A stretch of DNA of 37,297 nt. Origin: Treponema sp. (GTDB lineage: Bacteria > Spirochaetota > Spirochaetia > Treponematales > Breznakiellaceae). This document shows, piece after piece, positions 1 through 7,175 of this stretch. The notes beneath the pieces were generated by a model. That model saw only the letters and a list, made by a program, of their open reading frames with translations, did no database searches and was not told where the DNA came from. The stretch spans positions 1 through 37,297 of the forward strand of contig WQWU01000025.1 in assembly GCA_009785215.1 (NCBI GenBank), given 5' to 3'. The translations under genes and the position numbers were made by a program. Position 1 is the first letter of the stretch. Each line of letters begins with the position of its first letter.

Positions 1-153
1 GCCAGGTCCTTTCGCTTCTTTTTTGAAAGTTCTTGTTAATATCCCCCGGAAATTTTCCCATTGGATATATTTATTAAGCTTTTCTAATGGATCACCTAGC
101 TCGCTTAATTCTTTTAACCGATCATTTTCGTCAAAAAATCCTTGCTGTTTCAT
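1..153 (-). CDS. IS5-type transposase, N-terminal fragment
   Basis: The minus strand reads open from an ATG at 153 to the window edge, giving 51 residues that begin MKQQGFFDENDRLKELSELG and continue with DPLEKLNKYIQWENFRGILT. This is the N-terminal signature of IS5-family transposases (a Phe near the start, then a GDPLxxLN motif and a hydrophobic W-E-x-FR segment), which lies ahead of the DDE catalytic domain. The catalytic part is outside the window, so I cannot say whether the element is intact. No clear Shine-Dalgarno precedes the ATG. It borders the AT-rich cassette-like strip to the right and is the only transposase sequence I recognise in the window. Confidence 0.8.
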   Translation of the reverse strand, partial: MKQQGFFDENDRLKELSELGDPLEKLNKYIQWENFRGILTRTFKKEAKGPG

Positions 154-210
154 ACTTTTTAGGATAGCATTTTTTTTGTTTTTCTGCTATAGTTTTTAGA
201 GGTTCCCATA
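154..210 (-). mobile_element. probable end of the IS element
   Basis: The 57 bp upstream of the transposase start are non-coding. They contain near-mirrored segments, TTTTTAGGATAGCA at 156-169 and TGCTATAGTTTTTAGAGG at 185-202. The stretch AGAGGTTCCC just before 210 is a plausible terminal inverted repeat. The other end is outside the window, so the boundary and any target duplication are not proven. Confidence 0.35.
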
Positions 211-231
211 TATAATTAAATTGGAATATAT

Positions 232-693
232 ATGAAGAAATTAATAATGGTAATATTGTTATATTTATTTATAGGATTAATTTCTTGTGATATTAATTCT
301 AATCGACCTATTAAATTTGATAGTAATATATGGAATTCTTGGGATGTTATGTTTGATGAAAGTAGATATAATATGGCAATATGGTTTTTTAATGAAGATT
401 GGTTTATTGGAAAAACAAAAGAGTTAATATTGAATGATTTAAAGCAAAATGATAAAATCAATCATATAAATTATTTTTATAAAAATAATAATGAAAATAA
501 TATATTATTATTTGATTTAAAATATTCAAATGAATTTATGGAAAGAACAATACATTTTGATTTTAAACCTACTGCATATTTAAAAATACATTTTAATGAT
601 AATGAGCAAATAATTAAAGCAGAATTATTTGAAGGAAAAAGAAGAAAGGATGTAAATCAATATAAAATAATTAGGAATTGGGAATTAAAATAA
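232..693 (+). CDS. small lipoprotein, function unknown
   Basis: This 153-residue protein has a lipoprotein signal: a short Lys-rich start, a hydrophobic core and a lipobox ending at Cys19 (LISC). It is therefore likely lipid-anchored in the cell envelope. After the signal it is rich in Asn, Lys and Ile, with a segment R-x-N-M-A-x-W-x-F, then LIGKT-like FIGKTKE, that resembles the SmpA/BamE-like small lipoproteins found as cargo genes; this is a weak resemblance. Codon use is very AT-rich compared with the housekeeping genes of the window. A TATAAT at 211-216 lies 15 nt before the start; I see no good Shine-Dalgarno. The stop is followed 16 bp later by the 20-bp repeat described at 709, which suggests a mobile gene-cassette origin. 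The reading frame looks intact. Confidence 0.6.
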   Translation: MKKLIMVILLYLFIGLISCDINSNRPIKFDSNIWNSWDVMFDESRYNMAIWFFNEDWFIGKTKELILNDLKQNDKINHINYFYKNNNENNILLFDLKYSNEFMERTIHFDFKPTAYLKIHFNDNEQIIKAELFEGKRRKDVNQYKIIRNWELK

Positions 694-708
694 CAAGTAA
701 CATTACTA

Positions 709-847
709 CTGAGCCTAACAGGATTGTATATGCTGTGCCACCCACTATAAAGTCGGCTCGGGGATACACAATGCTAGCTCGTGTCGCATCGAACCTTTGG
801 TTCGTGCTCGCTTTCACGCAAAGCTTTCAGCACAGCTTAGCAGCTCA
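709..847 (+). repeat. structured cassette-end repeat, attC-like
   Basis: The block starts with CTGAGCCTAACAGGATTGTA (709-728), found again with one mismatch at 1452-1471. It contains GCCTAAC, which fits the RYYYAAC core of integron attC sites. The block can fold on itself: TGAGC-CTAA (710-718) pairs with TTAG-CA-GCTCA (837-847), GCTGTGC (732-738) with GCACAGC (830-836), and a tip hairpin CGAACC-TTT-GGTTCG occupies 790-804. The expected right core GTTRRRY is not exact (GCTTAGC at 835-841). An open frame crosses this block at 678-953 but is not credible as a gene. A MITE or a structured RNA is the alternative. Confidence 0.45.
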
Positions 848-915
848 ATCACGATTACTTTACGTTTTTCGAGACTTAAATTACTATACTTTCTTACATA
901 ATATATCCATTATTG

Positions 916-944
916 TTGACAAAATAGAATTAATACTTGACAAT
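916..944 (+). promoter_or_regulatory. sigma70-type promoter of the 950 gene
   Basis: TTGACA at 916-921 is followed after 17 bp by GACAAT at 939-944. The ATG at 950 begins only 5 nt after the -10 box, so transcription would start at or next to the start codon, giving a leaderless message. Confidence 0.45.
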
Positions 945-949
945 AAATT

Positions 950-1433
950 ATGAAAATTAAAGCAATAATATTTTTTTTTTATATTCTCTTTATGTTCATG
1001 TCAAAAGAGTAAGATCCCTGATAATATAACTATTAACTTCATTGTTGAACATTTATCAAAAAATTATTTTTATAATGGTTTTCCAGTAGAATATGAAGAT
1101 GATGAAGTTCTACTATTAATTGAAGATTATCAAATTATTCATTATTTAGAAACACTAGAAAGAACTTACAATAGTGGAAAAATTGTAAAAAAACAAATTG
1201 AAATTGAAATAATTAATATTGAAAAATTAAATAAAATAAAAGAGATTATAAACCCTATCATTTTACTTGAAGATAATAATAAATTATTATTAGCGAAAGG
1301 TCGATTAGTAGATGATTTAAATATACCAGAAAATTGTAATTTTTTCTTTAATATAGATGAAAATAAAAAAATAAAATTTGTTGAATATAATATGATTGTT
1401 TTGAATAGTTATTATTTTTGGGAATTTGAATAG
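950..1433 (+). pseudogene. lipoprotein gene frameshifted in a T10 tract
   Basis: From the ATG at 950 the frame reads a Lys-start hydrophobic segment and then hits a run of ten T (971-980), after which it stops at TAA 1010-1012. Removing one T joins it to a long open frame running to TAG at 1431-1433. The product is then a 160-residue lipoprotein with a signal MKIKAIIFFFIFSLCSC (lipobox cysteine 17), followed by a Lys/Ile/Asn-rich domain ending in YYFWEFE. No family is recognised. The rest of the frame has no stops over 450 bp, so the gene is otherwise intact. The tract could be a phase-variation switch, a true null mutation or a sequencing error. It lies between two copies of the cassette-end repeat. 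Confidence 0.6.
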
Positions 1434-1451
1434 TTAATAGAAAGAAACCAA

Positions 1452-1508
1452 CTGCGCCTAACAGGATTGTAAATATTAAGAAGCTGCTTTCGCAGCTTTA
1501 AAAGCCTG
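1452..1508 (+). repeat. second cassette-end repeat, attC-like
   Basis: CTGCGCCTAACAGGATTGTA at 1452-1471 matches 19 of 20 bases of the repeat at 709-728. It is followed by a hairpin AAGCTGC-TTTC-GCAGCTT (1481-1498), and CAGG (1462-1465) can pair with CCTG (1505-1508). It begins 19 bp after the stop of the preceding lipoprotein gene, in the same orientation as the first copy. No GTTRRRY right core is seen, so an integron attC remains a hypothesis. Confidence 0.45.
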
Positions 1509-1564
1509 AAATATACTTGATTATTTGGTTATTAAATGAAAAATATATAATAAAGGAGCAGAAA

Positions 1565-2125
1565 ATGAGAAAAGCTATAATTTGCTTGATTCTGTTAATG
1601 ATAATATTTATTAACGGGTATTCAGAAAATAATGATGTATATTCATTTGTAGAGTTGATACCTGATAATGATAAAAGCGGAATGGATTTATTTTATAGAC
1701 TTACTGGCAGAACCGATGAAGTCCTTGTATTAAAATCTGGATGGGTAAATTTATCAGAAAGATTTTTTATAAATACATTTTTTTTACATTATTTTGATGG
1801 TGATTTTGATACAGAAACAGGCAGATATAATATTATGCTTTTACATGAAAATGGTATATTGTACCATATTACTTGGGAGCCTCTTATGGAAGGTTGGAAA
1901 GTTAGTTTCTTTTCAAGAAATAATAAGATATATATGCTGATAGAATATATGGCCGGTGCTGGCAGCCCGGTCTATTTTGACTATGGTATTTTTGAATATA
2001 TAACTGGCTTTTCATTCCACAATTTTAGTATGATTGATAGCGGCTCAAGAGATAAAGAATCTGATGGCGATTTTTATAGATTTTTTGAATGGAGACGTGC
2101 GCAAAGGATGAATACACAGCGTTAA
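1565..2125 (+). CDS. secreted protein, function unknown
   Basis: The start chosen is ATG 1565, preceded by AAAGGAG at 1553-1559; an earlier in-frame codon at 1517 has no ribosome site and would bury the signal peptide. The 186-residue product begins with a cleavable signal (MRKAIICLILLMIIFINGYS, cut probably after the Ser or Glu), with no lipobox. The mature part is rich in aromatic residues, with a DTETGRYNIMLLHENG stretch and a FEYITGF segment typical of beta-rich periplasmic domains. I recognise no family. It sits between cassette-end repeats in the AT-rich strip and shares the orientation of its neighbours. Confidence 0.6.
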   Translation: MRKAIICLILLMIIFINGYSENNDVYSFVELIPDNDKSGMDLFYRLTGRTDEVLVLKSGWVNLSERFFINTFFLHYFDGDFDTETGRYNIMLLHENGILYHITWEPLMEGWKVSFFSRNNKIYMLIEYMAGAGSPVYFDYGIFEYITGFSFHNFSMIDSGSRDKESDGDFYRFFEWRRAQRMNTQR

Positions 2126-2161
2126 TAATGCAGTAAGGCATGTAAAAACGATAATAATGGA

Positions 2162-2347
2162 ATGCATGAATATATTGATTGTGAAAATTATAATTTAATA
2201 AAATTACCGCTTAACTGGGATGGTGAAATATTAAGTTCTATACCAGATGAAATTGAAGGTGATTATTATATTTCTATAAGAGTATTCGCTGATGATATAT
2301 TAATATCGGAAAGCAATGAAATTATAATAGGATGTTCATCAATTTAA
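2162..2347 (+). CDS. short ORF, possible cassette gene remnant
   Basis: This 61-residue frame begins at ATG 2162 without a ribosome-binding site. The same frame is open upstream back to a stop at 2126-2128. The sequence (IDCENYNLIKLPLNWDG, then GDYYISIRVFADDILISES) has the strand-rich look of the C-terminal end of an Ig-like or carbohydrate-binding-like domain. That and the missing start signals suggest a 3' remnant of a longer gene. A third, weaker copy of the cassette-end repeat (CTGAACCAAACA, 2370-2381) follows 23 bp after the stop, and a perfect 12-bp palindrome GTGAATATTCAC lies at 2355-2366. No function is assigned. Confidence 0.35.
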   Translation: MHEYIDCENYNLIKLPLNWDGEILSSIPDEIEGDYYISIRVFADDILISESNEIIIGCSSI

Positions 2348-2398
2348 TTGAATTTGTGAATATTCACCACTGAACCAAACATACGATTTAGCGGTTAA

Positions 2399-2427
2399 TT
2401 GACAAAAGAAAAATATAATGTTTAAAT
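2399..2427 (+). promoter_or_regulatory. promoter of the DUF2059 gene
   Basis: A consensus -35 box TTGACA at 2399-2404 is followed after 17 bp by TTAAAT at 2422-2427. The ribosome site AAAAGGGG and ATG 2459 follow about 30 bp later. This marks the step from the accessory strip to core-like genes. Confidence 0.5.
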
Positions 2428-2458
2428 GTAGTATTCTAATATTAAAAGGGGTTGTATT

Positions 2459-2890
2459 ATGAAAAAGATCATTATTCTATTAATAGTAATCATTGGGGTA
2501 ACAAATATTTCTTATGGTCAGACAAAAGAGCAGGATATTGTCAGATTGCTCAATATTACAAATGCAAAAGAGCAGGCTGCGCAAATGTTTGATTTAATGC
2601 TGCCAAATCTAATGTCGATGGTACCTCAAGTTCCAAACGCATTTTGGACAGCATTCAGAGCAAGTCTGGATCTTGATGCTTTTGTAAGATTAATGATACC
2701 AATATATGATAAACATTTTACACAAAATGATATAAGAGAACTTATAAGGTTTTACGAAAGTCCAATTGGCAGGAAATTTTTAGAAGTTACACCAGCATTT
2801 ACCAGGGATTCTTATTTAGTAGGTGAACAATGGGGGCAGCAAATGGCTATTGATATTGTTGAAGAATTAACTAAGCAAGGTTATTTTTAA
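2459..2890 (+). CDS. DUF2059 family exported protein
   Basis: The 143-residue protein has an N-terminal signal peptide (MKKIIILLIVIIGVTNISYG, cut before QTKEQ) and a helical mature domain. The segment 'YDKHFTQNDIRELIRFYESP' followed by IGRKFLE is the hallmark of the DUF2059 family, small periplasmic helical proteins of unknown role common in bacteria. The length agrees with the family. A clear promoter and AAAAGGGG ribosome site precede it. It is followed after 13 bp by the V-ATPase subunit D gene in the same direction, but the two have no known functional link. Confidence 0.8.
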   Translation: MKKIIILLIVIIGVTNISYGQTKEQDIVRLLNITNAKEQAAQMFDLMLPNLMSMVPQVPNAFWTAFRASLDLDAFVRLMIPIYDKHFTQNDIRELIRFYESPIGRKFLEVTPAFTRDSYLVGEQWGQQMAIDIVEELTKQGYF

Positions 2891-2903
2891 TTAATAAAAT
2901 ATA

Positions 2904-3530
2904 ATGCATGAACAAATAGCTCCTACAAAAAGTAATCTCATAAAAACAAAACAAAGGTTAAATACTGCGCTGGAGGGGTATGATCTTCTGGGTCAAAAAC
3001 GGGAGATTCTGGTAAGCGAGCTGATGCGCAAGGTTGAAATAGTTAAAATCCTTGAGAGGGATATGGACAAAAGGATAGAAACAGCTTATCCCTGTTTAAA
3101 AAGGATGCTGATAGTCGCAGGCAGGGAACGAGCTTTTAAACTGGGTCAAAACATTTCTTACCGGTATGAATCAAAAGAAAAAACGGTAGTTACTGCAGGA
3201 ATGAAGCTTCCAGGACTTGAATTTCAAATGCCATCCATCGATTTAAAATATTCACCTGTAAATTCATTTGCAGAATGTGACGAAACTGTGATAGAATTCT
3301 TTGAGTTGCTTAAAATATGTACTGAATTGGCAGCAATTAGAACAATTGTATGGAGATTAGCCCGCGAGGTTAAGCGAACCCAAAGACGGGTAAATGCATT
3401 GGAAAAAATGATTATTCCTGCAGTTAGAGAGACAAAAACATATATTGAAGCAGTGTTGGAAGAAAGAGAAAGAGATTCATTTTTCACCAGCAAATTGTTA
3501 AAGAAAAAAGAAGCTTCAGATCTTTTATAA
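2904..3530 (+). CDS. atpD: V-type ATPase subunit D
   Basis: This 208-residue protein matches the central-stalk subunit D of V/A-type ATPases, which turns inside the A3B3 head to couple ion movement to ATP. The N-terminal motif APTKSNLIKTKQRLNTALEG (residues 6-25), the LLGQKREILVSEL segment, and the C-terminal RRVNALEKMIIPAVRETKTY motif with ERERDSFF are all family marks. The two ends should form a long antiparallel coiled coil. Size is normal. No other V-ATPase subunit lies in the window, so this copy stands apart from the rest of its complex; another full operon may exist elsewhere. No good Shine-Dalgarno precedes ATG 2904, which suggests coupling to the gene upstream or another start signal. 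Confidence 0.9.
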   Translation: MHEQIAPTKSNLIKTKQRLNTALEGYDLLGQKREILVSELMRKVEIVKILERDMDKRIETAYPCLKRMLIVAGRERAFKLGQNISYRYESKEKTVVTAGMKLPGLEFQMPSIDLKYSPVNSFAECDETVIEFFELLKICTELAAIRTIVWRLAREVKRTQRRVNALEKMIIPAVRETKTYIEAVLEERERDSFFTSKLLKKKEASDLL

Positions 3531-3607
3531 TCTGTTTAACCAAAGCGATGTGTGCCGCTGTAAGCGTCCGCTTGCAGCGTACCGCTAAGCGGAAGGAGGT
3601 TCTCATA

Positions 3608-4090
3608 GTGAAGCCGTTAATTTCCCATATTGTTACTGCAGTAACAGGTACGGATGCATCAATATATGCCGCTAAATACGCTATAGTGCTTGCCAAACAA
3701 TATCATTGCAAGTTAACTGCTGTTTATGTCGTAGACACCGCGACAATTAAGCAGCTTACATTAAGCAAGATTTTTATCCAGGAAGAAGCCGCCGAATATG
3801 AAAAAAGCCTTGAAACAAACGGAAAACGGTATCTAACATTTATAGATGAACTTGCACATGCTAAAGGAGTAAAAATCGAAAAAATTACAAAAAAGGGCGC
3901 AATTTTTTCAGAGGTTTTGCAGACAGCAGAAGAAAAAAAGGCAGATTTAATCCTTCTTGGCGGATGGGAAAAAGATACAAAAACAAGGGATATAATCGGG
4001 CATTCGCACAGGGAAATAATGGCAAATTCAAAATGTTCAGTTATGCTGGTAAAAGAACCCAATATCGATCTAATATATAAAAACGCATAG
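3608..4090 (+). CDS. universal stress protein (UspA family)
   Basis: The start chosen is GTG 3608, because AAGGAGG at 3593-3599 is ideally placed 8 nt before it; a longer frame from 3548 would put a poorly conserved arm on the protein. The 160-residue product starts with the Usp strand ISHIVTAVTGTDAS, has KLTAVYVVD, and ends with the ATP-loop region LILLGGWEKDTKTRDIIGH followed by SVMLVKE. The usual G-x2-G-x9-G-S/T nucleotide motif is present only in altered form, so ATP binding is uncertain. It lies 77 bp after atpD; the gap has small inverted repeats (AAGCGTCCGCTT, CCGCTAAGCGG). The flavodoxin-like gene follows 26 bp later. Confidence 0.85.
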   Translation: MKPLISHIVTAVTGTDASIYAAKYAIVLAKQYHCKLTAVYVVDTATIKQLTLSKIFIQEEAAEYEKSLETNGKRYLTFIDELAHAKGVKIEKITKKGAIFSEVLQTAEEKKADLILLGGWEKDTKTRDIIGHSHREIMANSKCSVMLVKEPNIDLIYKNA

Positions 4091-4116
4091 ATTAATTATT
4101 TATAAGGCAGGAAATT

Positions 4117-4524
4117 ATGAGAATAGCAGTTGTAAGCGCTCCGGCAGAAAAAAAAGAAGTGCCCGATTATGTAAAATCACTGGCAAAAGGAATGACTATG
4201 ATGGGGCATCAGGTTGATATTATTAATGCCTGGACAGAAGACGGTATGAGGCTTCCCGGTTATGAATATGTCGCAGTCACAGCAGAACCTGTTTCATTTT
4301 TTTCAGGAAAAATACCGGTTTGTATTTCTAAAATATTAAGCGCAGGCAGTTCGCTTACCGGAAAAAAAAGCGCCGCTTTTATAAAAAAAGCAGGTCTATT
4401 CAGCAACCGTGCTCTTTCTAATTTAATGAAAGCTATGGAAAAAGAAGGAATGCGAATTAACTGGTTCGATCTTCTATTAAGCAGCCCTCATGCCGAAGCT
4501 TTAGGCAAACGTATTGGTGCTTAA
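4117..4524 (+). CDS. flavodoxin-like fold protein
   Basis: The 135-residue cytoplasmic protein shows the strand-loop pattern of a flavodoxin-like fold: MRIAVVSAPA at the N-terminus, HQVDIINAW, YEYVAVTAEPVSFFSGKIP, and KKSAAFIKKAGLFSNRALSN with a phosphate-loop-like Ser/Asn-rich turn. The canonical FMN-binding T-x-T-G-N-T loop at the N-terminus is absent, so flavin binding is not established. A GGCAGG ribosome site precedes ATG 4117. The next gene, a J-domain protein, begins 5 nt after the stop, which suggests co-transcription. I see nothing more specific. Confidence 0.55.
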   Translation: MRIAVVSAPAEKKEVPDYVKSLAKGMTMMGHQVDIINAWTEDGMRLPGYEYVAVTAEPVSFFSGKIPVCISKILSAGSSLTGKKSAAFIKKAGLFSNRALSNLMKAMEKEGMRINWFDLLLSSPHAEALGKRIGA

Positions 4525-4529
4525 CAGAA

Positions 4530-5216
4530 TTGGTTAATCATTACGAACTGCTTGGCGTAAAGCCGGGCGCCGGCGCAGCAGAAATAAAAAAAGCGTTCAG
4601 GAAAAAAGCAAAAGAGCTTCATCCGGATATAACAGGTTCTGATCAAGCCGGGGTTATGCGCCGCTTGATTACGGCGTATGAAGCGCTTTCCAATCTGGAA
4701 ACACGTTTTGAATATGACAGGATCTATTCGGCATATGCTAAAAAACCAGGGTTTGATTACCGCGTTTGGTTAAACGAGCAGGAAGATCCGGAAAGTAAGG
4801 CAAAGCTTATTTTTTATGAACTGCTCCGTTTGGAAGAAGACAGGGCAATTGAAATATGGCGGGAAAACGGCGGTTTAGGTTTTAAAATGGATAAATTGCT
4901 GGAAAGGGGAGACTGGATGGACTGCCAGTATATTCTTGCAGAAGAACTGGAAAAAAGGGATTTTTGTTTTGAAGCGTTTAAATTATTAACAGCCCTTCTT
5001 GCAGAAGAACAGCGCCGTCCGTATTTTAATCTTTTTACGCCTGAATTAAAAAGCAGTATTTTTGCTTTAGTAAAAAAAAGACTAAGAGCGCAGGTTGATA
5101 ATGAAACATGGATAGACTGCATGGAATCATTAATAGGCATTGGGTTTTCTGAATATGAAGAAAACTATTTTAAAATGTCAATTTCTCAGGTTTTAAAGGA
5201 ACTAAGAGCATCATGA
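4530..5216 (+). CDS. J-domain (DnaJ-like) protein
   Basis: The 228-residue protein carries an N-terminal J domain (residues 3-65) with the HPD triad at 31-33, which stimulates the ATPase of a DnaK-type Hsp70. It lacks the Gly/Phe linker and zinc centre of DnaJ itself. The remaining 150 residues are helical and charged, with no family I know. The start is TTG 4530, forced by the upstream stop at 4522-4524; no strong ribosome site is visible, so coupling to the previous gene is likely. Its stop overlaps the start of map (ATGA), so the two are translationally coupled. Confidence 0.85.
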   Translation: MVNHYELLGVKPGAGAAEIKKAFRKKAKELHPDITGSDQAGVMRRLITAYEALSNLETRFEYDRIYSAYAKKPGFDYRVWLNEQEDPESKAKLIFYELLRLEEDRAIEIWRENGGLGFKMDKLLERGDWMDCQYILAEELEKRDFCFEAFKLLTALLAEEQRRPYFNLFTPELKSSIFALVKKRLRAQVDNETWIDCMESLIGIGFSEYEENYFKMSISQVLKELRAS

Positions 5217-5992
5217 TAAGGTTAAAAAACGAAAAACAAATTAACGGCATAAGAACATCATGCAAAATGTTATCTGCCATGTACCGCGAACTGATCCCGC
5301 TTGTAAAACCCGGAATTCAGACAATAGAAATTGATCAATGGGTGCAGACATGGATTAAAAAATCCGGCGGAGTGCCTGTTTTTCTTGGATATTGCATGAA
5401 AAAGAAACCCTATCCTGCCGCAATTTGCATTTCCATAAATGATGAAGTTATTCACGGCATTCCTTCCAAAAGGCGCATACGCGAAGGCGATTTGGTTTCT
5501 CTTGACTGCGGCATAGATCTTGGCGGTTTTATAAGTGATCAGGCTGTCAGTATAGAAGCCGGAAAAGTAAGCGATGAAATAAAAAAAATAAACAGGATAA
5601 CCAATGAATGCCTTTATAAAGGAATAGAAGCTGTAAAAGCAGGAGATCGCCTTTTGCAGATTTCCCGCGCTGTAGAAAAACATGCAAGATCAAACGGATA
5701 CGGAATAGTAGAAGAATTCTGCGGTCATGGAGTAGGTTTTGAACTGCATGAAGACCCGCATGTTCCTAATTATCCGCATGGCGCAAATCCAAAATTAAAT
5801 AATGGCATGGTTTTTGCCATTGAACCGATGATTAATATGGGAACAGGCGCGGTAGAAATACTTGATGATGAATGGACAGTCGTAACTGCAGATGAAAAAA
5901 TTTCTGCGCATTGGGAGCATACAGTTGCCGTTTTTAACGGCAAAACAGAAGTTCTTACGGAGCCGCTTGAGGATTTGGTGTTTGTGAATTAA
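5213..5992 (+). CDS. map: type I methionine aminopeptidase
   Basis: Removes the initiator methionine from new proteins in the cytoplasm. All catalytic residues of the pita-bread fold are in place: His81, metal ligands Asp98 and Asp109 (LDCGID, SDQA), His172 (GHGVG), Glu204 (AIEPM) and Glu235 (HWEHTVAV), with His179 beside the site. At 259 residues it is the usual length of the short type Ia enzyme without zinc-finger extension. It overlaps the J-domain gene by 4 nt. Its 3' end overlaps the convergent minus-strand lipoprotein gene by 38 nt, leaving no room for a terminator between them. Confidence 0.97.
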   Translation: MIRLKNEKQINGIRTSCKMLSAMYRELIPLVKPGIQTIEIDQWVQTWIKKSGGVPVFLGYCMKKKPYPAAICISINDEVIHGIPSKRRIREGDLVSLDCGIDLGGFISDQAVSIEAGKVSDEIKKINRITNECLYKGIEAVKAGDRLLQISRAVEKHARSNGYGIVEEFCGHGVGFELHEDPHVPNYPHGANPKLNNGMVFAIEPMINMGTGAVEILDDEWTVVTADEKISAHWEHTVAVFNGKTEVLTEPLEDLVFVN

Positions 5993-7175
5993 TTTTTGCC
6001 AGGACATCATCCATTAAATAAAGGCTAAGATATAACCTGTTATTGTTCTCTATTTTTTGCGCAAAGCACATCCCATGTACAGGATGATTCACAAATATAT
6101 TATCTCTTGTAAGACTTGAATCTTCCAGATAATTTGTAAAAATTGGATTGCTTATTCCATTAGGATAATTTTCATCTATATGAAAAAATGCCCGCTCATA
6201 TAAACGCTCTATCCTGTTATAAAAAACTGCCGATAGCCATTTTCCATCCGGCGAAACAGTAATTCTACCCGCATCAAATCTGAAAGGTTTTGCCAGACTG
6301 GTAATATCTTTTACAATTACATTGGAAAAGTCTTCATCCCATGAAATTAATAAAAAGTGATTTTTATCACCTGTTATTCTTCTTTGGGTAAACAAAAAGC
6401 GGCGCTCAAAATTGATATTTTCCGGCCTTATAAAACAATTATATTTATTTATTGCTCTTGTAAAATCATTTCTTGTTATTTCGCCGGTTCTCCAGTCGTA
6501 AAAGAAATAATCGTATTCCCAGCTTACTGCCCTGTTTTGGTTATATGACGATGTATAACTTAACATGAAGCGTTCATCAGCGCTTACTTGCATAAGAATC
6601 AAATTTTCCTCATTTTCAATTATGGAATACAGCGAATTATCCAATATGGTGTCTGTTTTATAATTATATAAAAATGTATTTACTGTATGATTCTGCTGCC
6701 TGTCATTGCCGGTTAACGTGTATTGATAAGCGATTATACCTTCGTCCTGGCAAAGAAGGGTTACAGTTGGCCTATGACGCCATGTTAAAAGAGGAACATG
6801 AGATTTGGTTTTATTATCATCAATAGCGGCAATGTGATGCATTCTGTCTGTTATTCTGCTTACAATTACACCTGCCTCCGGCCAGGTATGAAATCCATAC
6901 GCTTCTGTTTGAGACCGCGGAAATTCAACTAAGGGTTTCAGGCTTGCTCTGTTTATACCTGTAAAAGATATTTCAGCATACCGCCCCCAGCCGTCTATAG
7001 TTACAAGTTTTCCGTCTTTCCACGGCTGCAGTATAAAGAAAAAAGGCATACGAACATCAATAGGCTGTAAATCATCTGCAGGATTAAACTCTCTAATATT
7101 TTCCCTATTATTATGATTAGAAGAAGTGCAGGAGGTAATAAGCAGCGCCAGTAAAAAAATTATTGCTGTTTTCAT
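5955..7175 (-). CDS. lipoprotein, possible beta-propeller, unknown
   Basis: The 406-residue product has a lipoprotein signal with lipobox cysteine 16 (LITSC) and an Asn-rich linker. The body has recurring short strand motifs (for example GRYAEISFTG, GRITVSPDGKWLSAVFY) in which 'SPDGKWLS' resembles WD40/TolB-type propeller blades, so an envelope-anchored propeller is a fair guess. No function is known to me. It is the last gene of a minus-strand operon: its ATG overlaps the stop of the preceding PPC gene by 4 nt. The gene end overlaps map. The call as lipoprotein is firm; the fold is inference. Confidence 0.7.
   Translation of the reverse strand: MKTAIIFLLALLITSCTSSNHNNRENIREFNPADDLQPIDVRMPFFFILQPWKDGKLVTIDGWGRYAEISFTGINRASLKPLVEFPRSQTEAYGFHTWPEAGVIVSRITDRMHHIAAIDDNKTKSHVPLLTWRHRPTVTLLCQDEGIIAYQYTLTGNDRQQNHTVNTFLYNYKTDTILDNSLYSIIENEENLILMQVSADERFMLSYTSSYNQNRAVSWEYDYFFYDWRTGEITRNDFTRAINKYNCFIRPENINFERRFLFTQRRITGDKNHFLLISWDEDFSNVIVKDITSLAKPFRFDAGRITVSPDGKWLSAVFYNRIERLYERAFFHIDENYPNGISNPIFTNYLEDSSLTRDNIFVNHPVHGMCFAQKIENNNRLYLSLYLMDDVLAKINSQTPNPQAAP

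Noticed and set aside
678..953. 91-residue open frame on the + strand
   Set aside because: It overlaps the cassette-end repeat and its hairpins, has no ribosome site, and its sequence looks like a chance translation of structured DNA.
3548..3607. Longer start of the universal stress protein
   Set aside because: An AAGGAGG directly before GTG 3608 and the Usp N-terminal strand favour the shorter form.
5270..5683. Long open frame antisense to map
   Set aside because: Shadow of a strongly conserved gene; no ribosome site and an unlikely Phe/Tyr-rich composition.
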